From assembly GCF_023702715.1 (NCBI RefSeq), contig NZ_CP098480.1, positions 1,736,001 through 1,800,000 of the forward strand: a stretch of 64,000 nucleotides of DNA, read 5' to 3'. Numbering within the stretch: position 1 is the stretch's first letter; each line of letters starts with the position of its first letter. Origin of the DNA: Acinetobacter sp. C32I (GTDB lineage Bacteria > Pseudomonadota > Gammaproteobacteria > Pseudomonadales > Moraxellaceae). Under the pieces are notes generated by a model. The model was not told where the DNA came from, searched no databases, and saw nothing but the letters and a program-made list of their open reading frames with translations. Of this stretch, positions 8,769 to 17,962 are shown in pieces. The position numbers were made by a program, and so were the translations under genes.

Positions 8769-10055
8769 CTAACCTAAAAACAGCTTTTCCAGATAGAGAT
8801 TTAAAAACTTGGCTTCTGGGTCAAGCTGCTGACGCAACGCCATAAAATCATCCCACTTTGGATATAAAGCCCGAAGCTGTGTGCTGGTCATATGATGCAT
8901 TTTCCCCCAATGCGGACGCCCTCGATATTTCTGCAAAATCGGCTCAACCACATCAAAAATCAACTTCGGATCTTGCTTATGATATTGATGCACCGAGATC
9001 GAAATCGAGTCCTGCTGATAAAAGGGACTGAGCCAAATATCATCGCCTTTGACAAAGCGGAATTCGAGCGGAAAAAAGGTGGCCACTTTATACTTTCTTA
9101 AGGCATGCAATATTTCATCCAAACACTCAATTCCACGATCAACAGGAATCTGATACTCCATTTCATTGAACTTGGTATTACGCGGTGTTGGAAATATCTT
9201 GCTCGACCAATCGATATAGGTGGTCGGTTTGACAAAGATGCCTAATAGTTTCTGTAAATAAGGATTCAACGAAGGAAAGTTTTTGGTCAGTTCTGAACAC
9301 AAAGTTAGCAAGGTATCATCCGATGGAAAATTTTCCTTCCGTGGCAAAACCGCTTCATCGGTCTCATCCAAGGTTTTCAGCATCAACTTCTTTCCATGGG
9401 AAAACACAAAGCACTCAATATGTCGATGCTGATGCTTCCATTGCTGAATATGCTGCATCATGTCTTCAACAGGACAAAGTTCAATATGTTCTTTGAGCTT
9501 ATAGCGAGGACGGTTCTGCATGGTGATCTTAGTTAAGATTCCCAAACTACCTAAAGAAACCCGTCCTGCGGCAAAGATTTCAGGATGTTCTGTGCGACTA
9601 CATTTTAGGATTTCACCTGATGCCATCAATAACTCGAAAGCTTCCACATAGGCCGAAATACAATGCAAATCGGCTCCTGTCCCATGCGTGCCTGTGGAGA
9701 CAGCCCCCGCTAGACTTTGCTGATCAATATCACCCTGATTCATCAAAGCCTGATTAATCGATTGCTGCTGTAAATGTTGGTCTAGATCATATAAACGCGT
9801 ACCTGCATAAATGCTGCTCTGACATCGTTCAAGATTTGTCGATGCAATGCCTGCAATATGATCCAAAGACAATAAGGTTGCATCAGTACAGACTAAGGGC
9901 GTAAATGAATGCCCTGCACCGACTACCCGTATTTTTTGTTGCGCTTTAACAATGGACTGTAGTTCTTGCACATTGGCTGGTTGTAAAATCTGTTGCGGCA
10001 TAGATTTTTGGAAACCAGACCAGTTCGTCCAGATGCCTTGTGTCAAATCACTCAT
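8769..10055 (-). CDS. D-arabinono-1,4-lactone oxidase family FAD enzyme
   Basis: This 428-residue flavoprotein belongs to the ALO/L-gulonolactone oxidase branch of vanillyl-alcohol-oxidase-fold enzymes. The FAD-binding N-terminus contains VVGAGHSFTPLV; His49 in GAGHS is the position used for covalent FAD attachment in ALO and gulonolactone oxidase. The C-terminal ALO domain ends with the family motif RPHWGKMHHM. Homologues oxidise sugar lactones or alditols at the C-1 end with oxygen as acceptor. There is no signal peptide. The start overlaps the stop of the upstream gene by four bases (ATGA), indicating translational coupling. The substrate is not known. Confidence 0.85.
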   Translation of the reverse strand: MSDLTQGIWTNWSGFQKSMPQQILQPANVQELQSIVKAQQKIRVVGAGHSFTPLVCTDATLLSLDHIAGIASTNLERCQSSIYAGTRLYDLDQHLQQQSINQALMNQGDIDQQSLAGAVSTGTHGTGADLHCISAYVEAFELLMASGEILKCSRTEHPEIFAAGRVSLGSLGILTKITMQNRPRYKLKEHIELCPVEDMMQHIQQWKHQHRHIECFVFSHGKKLMLKTLDETDEAVLPRKENFPSDDTLLTLCSELTKNFPSLNPYLQKLLGIFVKPTTYIDWSSKIFPTPRNTKFNEMEYQIPVDRGIECLDEILHALRKYKVATFFPLEFRFVKGDDIWLSPFYQQDSISISVHQYHKQDPKLIFDVVEPILQKYRGRPHWGKMHHMTSTQLRALYPKWDDFMALRQQLDPEAKFLNLYLEKLFLG

Positions 10056-11803
10056 ACTGCCTCTCCTTGGCTAACGGCAGTTTTTAAATTGCCATGATTG
10101 GTACGTTTTTCGAGTTCCTGTGCTGGAATCGGTTGTGGTCGTGTCATTTCATCATAATGACGTTTATTTTTCTCTAATAACAATTGTTCTGTTAAGCCTT
10201 TGAATTTGCTCTGACAGGCAGCTAGCGTCCATTGACCAAATAAGGTATGTCCACCTTCATAAGCTTGCGCTTGGTATTCTTCATAGGTCGTGACATAACC
10301 CATATAATCATTGCAGTAGGATGCTAACCAAACACTTTCAACCGAAGCCTGCGCGGCAAGCGTCTGTTTAACCGTATCAATGACCCGCTGCCCAGCAATA
10401 GTGGTAAATTCACCTGGACAGCAAATCAAAGCCAATCGACCTAATCGCACAATCTGCAAAGGAACCACGCTCGGGACTAAAAGACTGTGCTGAATCGCTC
10501 CCGCTTTCACTTGTCTGTTCATTTCTGCAATCAACGGATCAAGAAAACTCGGCGGAAAACCAATCGGTTGGCCTAAAATTTTTTTAGCACCTGCTTCCAG
10601 TAAAATCTGTTTTGGCCCTTGAGAGGCATACAACTGCTGATAGTCTGCAAAATCAGCAGCTTTGGGATGCTTGATTTTTTGTTTGCGAAATTGATCCGCT
10701 AAAAATTGCATCCCCATAATTAAGGGTTTGGGTGCACCTAAACCATCGACAGGCGTGCCTGCAAAAAATGCGGTGCCATGACAAGGCTGACTGGTCTTGG
10801 CATTCTTTTGCCCCGCTGCGAACTCATCTGGAATCTCAATATTACTCAGATCAACATAGGACAAAACAGCATCGATCTTGCCTTCAACTTTATGTAAATT
10901 TTTAGGAATATTGGACTGTAAAGCCGTCAAAGCCAGCTCACTTTGATAACGACCATTTTGTTGTGCGTATTGATATTCCTGCTCGCCTTTAATCTTATTG
11001 CGAATCTTCAGCTGATCTTTGCCATGAAAATGCGGTGATACGTCCCCTGCAGTTGCTTGAGCAAAAAGCGTAACTGGATTTTGAATCCCTTGCTCAATTA
11101 AAGCCTGCTCAGAGAATGCGGCTGCATAGCCTTTATTATCGCCATCATAGGCGTTTAAGGAATTTCCTAAACAGGTTGCATGTACCCCAAATAAGGAAAT
11201 AAAGGACTGTAGTTTTTGCTCACGATAGAAACCGATCAACTGCATTTCTCGGTTCAAGGCTAAATGCGTTTCAGCTTCGGTACGTGGCAGAACCTCTGGA
11301 TTACGATTATAGGCTTTGATTGAACGATTCCATGCGACAGGTGTCTGTTCTGGAAAATGCTGTGTACTGATAAAAATCTCGGTGTCTTGTTCAGATGCAA
11401 TCGCATTTTGAATACTCAGTACAATCGCCTCAACAATGGCAGTTAAATGTTCAGGTACAAAACCAGGCGTTGGCATATTGTATAAAGCTTCATAGCCACA
11501 ACCGCCAGGTCCTGAGTGAGTATGGGTTGCCATGAGGACCAATTGATTTTCATCAAATGGCAAGTCTAGGATCTGTGTGAGTCGCGCTACGGTTTGGCTG
11601 CGTATGGCATGGGTAATGCACCCTAAATCCAAACAACAGATCAGAAGTCGGTTATGTTGCTGATCGACAATGCTCACGCTACGTGCAAATAAAGCTGTGC
11701 GCTGTTCATAGGCCCGATGTGACCATTGCCCATAACCAAACATTGCATAGCCTTTCGGTGTAATTTTGATTTTCTGCTTGTCCAAACCCACCTGATACAT
11801 CAC
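10052..11803 (-). CDS. Neutral/alkaline ceramidase-family hydrolase without signal peptide
   Basis: The 583-residue protein keeps all the active-site blocks of neutral ceramidases, which split ceramide into sphingosine and fatty acid: THTHSGPGG at 93-101 (zinc His96), FGVH at 205-208 (zinc His208), GDVSP with the presumed nucleophile Ser256, PGEFTT with Glu465, and NDYMGYVTTYEEY with the ligand Tyr region near 500. Secreted ceramidases have a signal peptide and a C-terminal Ig-like domain. This protein starts directly at MMYQVGLDK and is shorter, so it is probably cytoplasmic and may act on another N-acyl compound. It is the first gene of a three-gene operon. Confidence 0.82.
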   Translation of the reverse strand: MMYQVGLDKQKIKITPKGYAMFGYGQWSHRAYEQRTALFARSVSIVDQQHNRLLICCLDLGCITHAIRSQTVARLTQILDLPFDENQLVLMATHTHSGPGGCGYEALYNMPTPGFVPEHLTAIVEAIVLSIQNAIASEQDTEIFISTQHFPEQTPVAWNRSIKAYNRNPEVLPRTEAETHLALNREMQLIGFYREQKLQSFISLFGVHATCLGNSLNAYDGDNKGYAAAFSEQALIEQGIQNPVTLFAQATAGDVSPHFHGKDQLKIRNKIKGEQEYQYAQQNGRYQSELALTALQSNIPKNLHKVEGKIDAVLSYVDLSNIEIPDEFAAGQKNAKTSQPCHGTAFFAGTPVDGLGAPKPLIMGMQFLADQFRKQKIKHPKAADFADYQQLYASQGPKQILLEAGAKKILGQPIGFPPSFLDPLIAEMNRQVKAGAIQHSLLVPSVVPLQIVRLGRLALICCPGEFTTIAGQRVIDTVKQTLAAQASVESVWLASYCNDYMGYVTTYEEYQAQAYEGGHTLFGQWTLAACQSKFKGLTEQLLLEKNKRHYDEMTRPQPIPAQELEKRTNHGNLKTAVSQGEAV

Positions 11804-11916
11804 GACTTCCTTTCAATTCTTTTTCTAACTGTGTTAAAGCATGTTGAAAGTTAATCAAAATTATGCGATACCCAACAGGGTTAAAGACACTTTTCTTTGG
11901 GGGGCAAAACGGACTT

Positions 11917-12957
11917 ATGCCTATACGTAGCGGCGATAAAAATGAACAACAGCAATTTATTCCACCCACCATTCTGGCAAGCCTGATCCATTATGCAGAG
12001 CAACAGCAGTGGGATTATGCTGCATGGTTTCAGAATTCCGGTTTAGACATTGCGCAAATACAGCAAACACAAGGTGTGGTTCGCTTTAGCCAACTCTGTG
12101 ATGTTGTTCATCAAGCAATGACCGCCTATCAACAACCTAACTTAGGCTTAAAGCTTGGCAGTAGCGAAGGTCTGATTTCGATGGGGATTTTGGGTTTTGC
12201 CATGCAATCCTGTAAAACAGTTGCAGATGCTCTAGACATTGCACTGCGCTACCATCGGATTTCTGGCAGTGTCTTGAATATCAACTTTTCCATCCACGCT
12301 GATCTTTGTGAATTGGAAGTCACTGAACCCTATCCCTGCAATGAACTGAAAGCCTTTTTTTATGATGAATTATTTAGCAGCATCATCACCTGTTTAAACG
12401 CCATGTTGGGCGATCATGATGATGTGATCAGTCTTGAGCTCAGCTATTTACCAAGCGAATATCAACAACAATATAACGAACTCTTTGGCTGCCCAATCCA
12501 GTTTAACCGCGATAAAAATATCATGCGCTTTAGCAGCAGCCTGTTGCAGCGCAGCTTAAAAAATTACAGTCCTGCCAACTACGCAACTGCCATCCAAATC
12601 TGTGAACAGGCCTTAAAAGAAATAGACCAGCTCAACCAAGTTGGCTATGTACATTTACTTGATCATTTGATTGAACAGCATTTACCTGAACGTTTTGAGA
12701 TGCAGCAAGCTGCTGAACAATTACGCATCAGCGAACGCCATTTAAGACGGCAATTATTATTAGAAGGTCTGAGTTTTCAACAAATTCGGCAAAATGTCTT
12801 GGAGCGTAAAGCCAAGCAACTCCTCGAACAGAACCTATCCATGAGTGAGATTAGCCTGCAATTGGGTTTTAGCGAATTACGTGAATTCCGACGTGCCTTT
12901 AAACGTTGGACCGGACAAGCGCCTTCGGTTTATAAACAAGAGACTCACCTTACTTAA
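11917..12957 (+). CDS. AraC-family regulator, divergent to the ceramidase-like operon
   Basis: The 346-residue regulator has an N-terminal ligand-binding region of the arabinose-binding type found in OruR/SphR-like proteins (GLKLGSSEGLISMGILGFAMQS). Its C-terminal AraC double helix-turn-helix is near residues 265-340 (AAEQLRISERHLRRQL and EISLQLGFSELREFRRAFKRWTG). I chose the ATG at 11917; a longer frame from 11863 exists but its extra residues look non-coding. It is transcribed away from the hydrolase operon, the usual arrangement for a dedicated activator. In Pseudomonas an AraC regulator (SphR) controls a ceramidase in response to sphingosine; a similar role here is inference. Confidence 0.83.
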   Translation: MPIRSGDKNEQQQFIPPTILASLIHYAEQQQWDYAAWFQNSGLDIAQIQQTQGVVRFSQLCDVVHQAMTAYQQPNLGLKLGSSEGLISMGILGFAMQSCKTVADALDIALRYHRISGSVLNINFSIHADLCELEVTEPYPCNELKAFFYDELFSSIITCLNAMLGDHDDVISLELSYLPSEYQQQYNELFGCPIQFNRDKNIMRFSSSLLQRSLKNYSPANYATAIQICEQALKEIDQLNQVGYVHLLDHLIEQHLPERFEMQQAAEQLRISERHLRRQLLLEGLSFQQIRQNVLERKAKQLLEQNLSMSEISLQLGFSELREFRRAFKRWTGQAPSVYKQETHLT

Positions 12958-13352
12958 TGCCTAAGAATCAAACGGTCTAGAAATTTCCAAGCGCAGATAA
13001 AACCGAACCGTAAATGCTTTATCTTGTAATTTTAAATTCTCGCAAATATTCACTACCGCGCTCGGCAGCATGGATGAATTCAACCACTAATTTCTGCTTT
13101 AAATATTGAGTTAATTTATTGAAAGATGGACGTTAACGGAATCGTGCCGTGCTCTCATCCAATTTAAGGATAAGCCTTCAGCTGGAGTTACTTTGGTTTT
13201 GCCCAAAGTAACCAAAAGCATCCTCATCCACAAAACCTGTCCACTTCTTGTAATCTTTTTAAATCTTTCGCAGAAACTAAACTTTTTAAAAACCACGCAG
13301 GTTGTGGATGAGATTACCGAGTATCAAATACTGGAAATAACCTCAGCCCCAA
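12958..13352. other. 395-base non-coding gap with a nested inverted-repeat element
   Basis: I see no convincing gene. The left part (12958-13140) holds only short open frames on the minus strand. The right part (13187-13312) is a structured repeat, listed separately. The region separates the AraC gene from the convergent tau operon. Confidence 0.6.
13187..13312. repeat. Structured palindromic element
   Basis: Two nested structures are visible. GTTACTTTGG (13187-13196) pairs perfectly with CCAAAGTAAC (13203-13212). CTCATCCACAAAACCTG (13223-13239) pairs with CAGGTTGTGGATGAG (13298-13312), with two bases bulged. Between them lies a 58-base AT-rich loop. The layout is that of a dispersed intergenic repeat rather than a terminator. 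I recall similar GTTACTTTGG-type sequences as common in Acinetobacter intergenic DNA, but could not test this. Confidence 0.6.
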
Positions 13353-13386
13353 GAATAAAAAAAGCTCAGGATTTTACCCAAGCTTT
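13353..13386 (-). terminator. Intrinsic terminator of the tauABCD operon
   Basis: On the minus strand AAAGCTTGGG pairs with CCTGAGCTTT (two G-T pairs) around a short loop and runs into TTTTATT. It starts 17 bases after the tauD stop. Confidence 0.8.
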
Positions 13387-13403
13387 ATAATCGAAATAGA
13401 ATC

Positions 13404-14249
13404 TTAACTTGCCGCTTGATAAAACGGCACATCACCATTAATCGTGGCACGATGCATAATTCGATGCGCATCACCATAATCAAATAAAGCCTTATGCTGT
13501 GTACAACGATTATCCCAAATCGCCACATCACCTGCCTGCCACTGCCAACGTAAATGAAACTGTTCATTGGTTGCATGCGCAAATAAGTACTGTAGCAATT
13601 CAGCGCTTTCAGTTTCATCAAGCTCATTAATACGCGTAGTAAAACCTTCACTCACGAACAAAATCGGCTGACCCGTTACCGGATGCGTTCTCACTACAGG
13701 ATGAACGACAGGTGGATTGCGCTTAAAGGTTTCTTCCAGTTTTTTACGCTCAACATCATTATGCGCGAAACGCTCAATCGGGAAAGACTGACGAATGTCA
13801 TGTGTTGCGGTTAAGCCTTTTAACTTTTGCTGTAAACCTTGATCCAAGGCAGCAAATGCAGCTGCGCCACTCGACCAAAGCGTATCACCACCAACAGGTG
13901 GAATCTTGATGGCTTGTAATACACAACCCAATGGCGGTTTCTGACTGAAAGTCACATCGGTGTGCCATAGTTCATTATCACGTAAGTCTTGTTTCCAGCT
14001 ATCCAATACAATGATTTCAGGCACATTATCAATAGATGGGTAAATCGGATGAATATGTAAAGAACCAAAACCACGCGCCAACTCCGCTTGTGCTTGAGGT
14101 GCAAGCTGCTGATTGCGGAAGAAAATCACATGATGATCCAGCAAAGCCTGTTGAATTTGTTGCGTCGTATTTTCATCAGCCGTGTTTAAATCAACATCGT
14201 GAATAATTGCACCAATCGTTGGTTTAATAACTTCAATATTTAAGGTCAT
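13404..14249 (-). CDS. tauD: Taurine dioxygenase
   Basis: This Fe(II)/2-oxoglutarate-dependent dioxygenase hydroxylates taurine, releasing sulfite and aminoacetaldehyde. The 281-residue product shows the metal-binding HxD in ELWHTDVTF, the WSSGAAAF block, and the distal region WDNRCTQHKALFDYGDAHRIMHR, which holds the third iron ligand and the 2-oxoglutarate-binding Arg. N-terminal IGAIIHDVDL is typical of the TauD family. Some relatives use other sulfonates or alkyl sulfates, but the position as last gene of a tauABC-D set supports taurine. The gene lies 16 bases after tauC and is followed by a strong terminator. Confidence 0.93.
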   Translation of the reverse strand: MTLNIEVIKPTIGAIIHDVDLNTADENTTQQIQQALLDHHVIFFRNQQLAPQAQAELARGFGSLHIHPIYPSIDNVPEIIVLDSWKQDLRDNELWHTDVTFSQKPPLGCVLQAIKIPPVGGDTLWSSGAAAFAALDQGLQQKLKGLTATHDIRQSFPIERFAHNDVERKKLEETFKRNPPVVHPVVRTHPVTGQPILFVSEGFTTRINELDETESAELLQYLFAHATNEQFHLRWQWQAGDVAIWDNRCTQHKALFDYGDAHRIMHRATINGDVPFYQAAS

Positions 14250-14265
14250 CTTCTACTACTCACAC

Positions 14266-15147
14266 TTATAACTGTTGGCCATACCAAGGAGATAATTGCT
14301 TCTGTAACCAACGCAAAAACAATTCAAAACTAACGGCGACAATCGCAATCACAATAATGCCCAGAACTACAGTATCGGTGATCAGGAACTGTGCTGCAGA
14401 CTGCACCATAAAACCAATACCACGATCTGCTGCGACCAATTCCGAAGCCACTAAAGTTGACCAGCCCACGCCAAGACCAATACGAATACCCGTTAAAATA
14501 TGCGGTAAAGCGGTCGGCAGAATCACATGCCAAAACACTTGGGATTGGCTTGCCCCTAAAGATAAGGCGGCACGTTCACGATTGAGTTGGTGACTCAGCA
14601 CACCATGGGTACTACTGATAATCACAGGGGCAAGGATTGAAAAGAAGATCAAAAGTACTTTGGTGGTTTCACCAATCCCGAACCAGATCACCAATAAAGG
14701 TAAATATGCCAAAGGTGGAATTGGACGTAATAACTCAACCAATGGATCAAGCACCGCACGCACCCATTTGTTCAAACCCATCCATAAACCTAAAGGCACA
14801 CCAATGGCAATCGCAGCCACTAAAGCCAATAAGACACGGGAAATACTTGCTGCCAAATGCTGCCATAAGGTGGCTTTCATAAAACCTTGCTGACTGACCT
14901 CAAGGAACTTCTGCCATACCGCTTGTGGGCTTGGTAGAAATAGACTCGGGACAATTTTTAATGCTGTGATCAAATACCAAATCACCAGTACGCTCAAGAC
15001 ACTGGCAAGACTGAGCACTAGACTACGATGGCGAGTAAAAAAGGCGCCTATTAGACTAAAAACCGAACCCGACTGTGCTTGATTCGTCGATTGCAGTTCC
15101 TCGGCCTTACTCACCTCATAAGCTGTATTTTTTGCTTGCCCCGTCAT
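14266..15147 (-). CDS. tauC: Taurine ABC transporter permease
   Basis: The 293-residue inner-membrane permease belongs to the SsuC/TauC/NrtB class. A soluble N-terminal tail of about 40 residues precedes the first helix (LVLSLASVLSVLVIWYLI). Further helices follow, with the EAA-type loop (ALSLGASQSQVFWHVILPTALPHI) that contacts the ATPase near residues 197-216. It forms the channel through which sulfonates enter. The start overlaps tauB by four bases (ATGA), so the two are translationally coupled. Confidence 0.9.
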   Translation of the reverse strand: MTGQAKNTAYEVSKAEELQSTNQAQSGSVFSLIGAFFTRHRSLVLSLASVLSVLVIWYLITALKIVPSLFLPSPQAVWQKFLEVSQQGFMKATLWQHLAASISRVLLALVAAIAIGVPLGLWMGLNKWVRAVLDPLVELLRPIPPLAYLPLLVIWFGIGETTKVLLIFFSILAPVIISSTHGVLSHQLNRERAALSLGASQSQVFWHVILPTALPHILTGIRIGLGVGWSTLVASELVAADRGIGFMVQSAAQFLITDTVVLGIIVIAIVAVSFELFLRWLQKQLSPWYGQQL

Positions 15148-15935
15148 ACAGCCACCTCATGCCCAGCTTGTTTCTGCACACGCAGGCGTTCAAACAATTG
15201 CTCGCGTAATTGAATAAATTTAGGATCCGATTTAATCGCACGGATGGATTCACCTTGCTTATAACGGTCAGCGAAATCCAGTTTTAAAGTTTCGACAATC
15301 TTACCAGGACGAGCCGTCATCAACACCAATTGATTACTCAGCAATAGCGCTTCCTCAATATCATGTGTGATCAGGAAGAAGGATTTATTTTGTTCAATCC
15401 ATAAGTCCAGCACCAACTGCTGCATGGTTTCACGAGTAAAAGCATCAAGCGCAGCAAAAGGCTCATCCAATAAAATAAAGGCTGCGTGGCTAATCAAAGC
15501 ACGCGCAATACCGACACGCTGTTTCATGCCACCTGACAATTCCCAAATATTGGCTTTAGCCACATGACTCAAGCCGACAATTTTAAGAATTGCATCGACT
15601 TGCTGTTGAATTTCTTGCTCTTTTAAACCTTTGAGCTGCAAAGCAAAACCAATATTTTCAGAGACATTTAACCAAGGTAATAGCGCATGATCCTGAAATA
15701 CCACCGCACGGCGTGCATCTGGCGCAGTGACCACCTCATGATCCAGTGTAATCTGCCCCGAACTTGGCTTTTGAAAACCCGCCAGAATATTCAGTAATGT
15801 TGTTTTACCACAACCAGACTCACCCAAAATCACAGTCAAAGTGCCTTCCTCAATCTTCAGATTGATATCTTGTAATACAGGCACGGTCTGTTTTGGAAAG
15901 GTTAAATGAAGATGCTCTGCAGCTAATACGCTCAT
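15144..15935 (-). CDS. tauB: Taurine ABC transporter ATP-binding protein
   Basis: This 263-residue ABC ATPase is on the cytoplasmic face of the taurine importer. It has Walker A GESGCGKTT near residue 37, Q-loop VVFQDHALLPW, signature LSGGMKQR, Walker B ILLDEPFAALD and the switch His in FLITHDIEEAL. The HALLPWLNV sequence after the Q-loop is characteristic of nitrate/sulfonate/taurine ATPases. The start lies nine bases from the tauA stop. Confidence 0.92.
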   Translation of the reverse strand: MSVLAAEHLHLTFPKQTVPVLQDINLKIEEGTLTVILGESGCGKTTLLNILAGFQKPSSGQITLDHEVVTAPDARRAVVFQDHALLPWLNVSENIGFALQLKGLKEQEIQQQVDAILKIVGLSHVAKANIWELSGGMKQRVGIARALISHAAFILLDEPFAALDAFTRETMQQLVLDLWIEQNKSFFLITHDIEEALLLSNQLVLMTARPGKIVETLKLDFADRYKQGESIRAIKSDPKFIQLREQLFERLRVQKQAGHEVAV

Positions 15936-15944
15936 TTAGATCTC

Positions 15945-16967
15945 CTAGGGCTGTAAGAATTGGGTGGTGACATTCGCTTGATAATCAGGTTTTACTTGAT
16001 CCACCTTGCCTTGGCTTTTGAGGAAGGTTGCGGTATCGAAAATATTTTTGGCGAACTCACCCGCTAAAGTCGCGTGTTGTTGCTGGCCATTCAGATAAAT
16101 ATTGCCGGACAACAGTAAAGGAATATCTTTCACATCAGAGCCTGTCAGCTGAGCAATTTTCTGGATATTGTCCGCATTTTGTTCAAATGCTTTTGGATCC
16201 TGCTGATACGCCTCAACTTGTTTCAAGCTGGTTTTTACAAATGCTTTTAAGAACTCTGGATTTTTTTCAGCGAAATCTTTACGAACCACCCATAAATCAT
16301 AGGTTGGTGCGCCCCACTCGCCGACTTGTTTCGAGTCTGTTAATACATGGCCACTGGCTTTGACTTTACTCAATGCAGGTTCCCAAACATAAGTTGCATC
16401 GATATCACCACGTTCCCAAGCTGCTGTGATTTCTGGTGGACGTAAGTTAATAATCTTGACTTGATTATCCGCAATATTCCAATGCTTGAGTGCTGACAAC
16501 AAGCTGTAATGCGTAGTTGAAACAAATGGTACGGCAATGGTTTTGCCAATCAAATCTTGCGGATTTTGAATACCTGATTTGTTACTCACCACCAATGCTT
16601 CTGAACCGCCTAATTTAGCCGTCACCAGAAAGACTTCAATCGGTAAATCACGACTTGCAGCAGCAGCTAGAGGACTAGAACCAATATTGCCGATTACCAC
16701 ATCACCCGAAGCCAATGCATTAACCACATCTGAACCTGCATCAAATTTGCGCCATTGAATTGCTTGATTACTATCACGTTCATAATCACCATTGGCTTGT
16801 GCAACTTTGGTTGGATCCACACCAGTTTGATAGGCAATCACCACTGCCTTGTTGTTTTTAGACTGAACAGGTGCAGCATCTTTTTGATTTTGATAGACAA
16901 TAAAAGCAACAATCGCCACAAGGACGATCGCTGTAACAATTAACGGCTTAGAGTTCTTGATGCCCAT
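15945..16967 (-). CDS. tauA: Taurine-type substrate-binding protein
   Basis: This is the periplasmic sulfonate/taurine-binding subunit, 340 residues from the ATG at 16967. A TTG-started form from 16988 is also open but has no better ribosome site. Family blocks are AYQTGVDPTKVAQ, VVIGNIGSSPLAAAASRDLP, KTIAVPFVSTTHYSLL and IDATYVWEPALSKVKASG. The N-terminus has a long hydrophobic stretch (LIVTAIVLVAIVAFIVYQN) without a clear AxA cleavage site or lipobox, so the protein may stay membrane-anchored. It is the first gene of tauABCD, with a 400-base divergent control region upstream. Confidence 0.9.
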   Translation of the reverse strand: MGIKNSKPLIVTAIVLVAIVAFIVYQNQKDAAPVQSKNNKAVVIAYQTGVDPTKVAQANGDYERDSNQAIQWRKFDAGSDVVNALASGDVVIGNIGSSPLAAAASRDLPIEVFLVTAKLGGSEALVVSNKSGIQNPQDLIGKTIAVPFVSTTHYSLLSALKHWNIADNQVKIINLRPPEITAAWERGDIDATYVWEPALSKVKASGHVLTDSKQVGEWGAPTYDLWVVRKDFAEKNPEFLKAFVKTSLKQVEAYQQDPKAFEQNADNIQKIAQLTGSDVKDIPLLLSGNIYLNGQQQHATLAGEFAKNIFDTATFLKSQGKVDQVKPDYQANVTTQFLQP

Positions 16968-17390
16968 AATTAGATGATCTTTCAACAATATAGGCTTATG
17001 GTATGCGGCATGCTTTATGATTAAAAATAAGAAAAAGTGAGTTGCTTATTCCTTTATGAGATAAGAATAAGACTGAGGCAATTTTTGCTGTTTTTATACT
17101 CAATTGGTTTATTTTTAGTGTTGTTTCATTTAATTTCCTAATGAAGCCTTTTAAATATTTATCCCTCTGTTTAATTGAAAAGTAAAATATTTAATCCTGA
17201 TAATTTCATCTTTAAATTAAATAAGCATTTCCATTTTAAAATATAGCTCCAAACTATATTCCGAATAAGTTAATAAAAACCTATTATTTATCAAAAATAG
17301 ATATATAAATAAATTTTGCTTATTTTCCTGAACATAAAAACAGTCCTAAGATAAAAACATCATCCCGCTGATGTATGAAAGGTTATAAAA
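16968..17390. promoter_or_regulatory. Divergent control region between tauA and the rhodanese gene
   Basis: This AT-rich gap of about 420 bases must hold promoters for two sulfur operons. Visible elements are CTTATTC (17045-17051) with GAATAAG (17065-17071), an inverted repeat spaced by 13 bases; TTATGAGATAAG (17054-17065) inside it; and TATTC-C-GAATA (17257-17267). The shared TATTC/GAATA half-sites suggest a LysR-type sulfur regulator such as CysB, which is inference. Confidence 0.5.
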
Positions 17391-17900
17391 ATGAATGCTC
17401 AATTTGATTCTACTGATCTAGCAGAATCGACATCTACGATTCACGGTTTACCAAACAATCCACAAGATATCTTAGCGCGTGCGCAACATTATGCTGAAGA
17501 AAATGAACTCGATTTCACTGGCAGTGTACCTCCACCAGAAGCTTGGTATTTGGTTGAACAAGGCCTAGCGGTATTGGTCGATGTACGTACCAATGAAGAA
17601 CGCAAATTTGTCGGCTATATCCCTGAAAGCATCCACGTTGCATGGGCAACGGGCACATCATTTAACCGAAACCCACGCTTTCTGAAAGAACTGGATAGCA
17701 AAGTTGGCAAAGACAAAACCATTCTGCTGCTCTGCCGTAGTGGTAAACGCTCAGCTTTGGCGGCTGCAGCAGCATTTAGTGCAGGTTTTGCTCAAGTTTA
17801 TAACGTGCAAGAAGGCTTTGAAGGTGATTTAAACGAGCAACAACAACGTAATCAAAGCAATGGCTGGCGTACACATCAGTTACCTTGGTTACAAGATTAG
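17391..17900 (+). CDS. Single-domain rhodanese (sulfurtransferase)
   Basis: The 169-residue protein carries one rhodanese domain. VLVDVRTNEERKFVGYIPES is the CH2A-type block, and the active-site loop CRSGKRS starts at Cys115, which would carry the persulfide. An N-terminal stretch of about 45 polar residues precedes the domain. Rhodaneses move sulfane sulfur between donors such as thiosulfate or cysteine desulfurase persulfide and acceptors. It is the first gene of a plus-strand set with serine acetyltransferase, an encapsulin shell and a cysteine desulfurase, so a role in loading or unloading sulfur from that compartment is plausible. It has no signal peptide. Confidence 0.9.
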   Translation: MNAQFDSTDLAESTSTIHGLPNNPQDILARAQHYAEENELDFTGSVPPPEAWYLVEQGLAVLVDVRTNEERKFVGYIPESIHVAWATGTSFNRNPRFLKELDSKVGKDKTILLLCRSGKRSALAAAAAFSAGFAQVYNVQEGFEGDLNEQQQRNQSNGWRTHQLPWLQD

Positions 17901-17962
17901 CGCTGCTTTTTTAAGCAATTATTTTACGATTTATTTAAGATCTCGTTTTGCAAGGAACTCGC

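Noticed and set aside
13111..13296. 61-codon minus-strand frame in the gap between the AraC and tau genes
   Set aside because: It runs through the palindromic repeat; frames of this type arise from the repeat itself.
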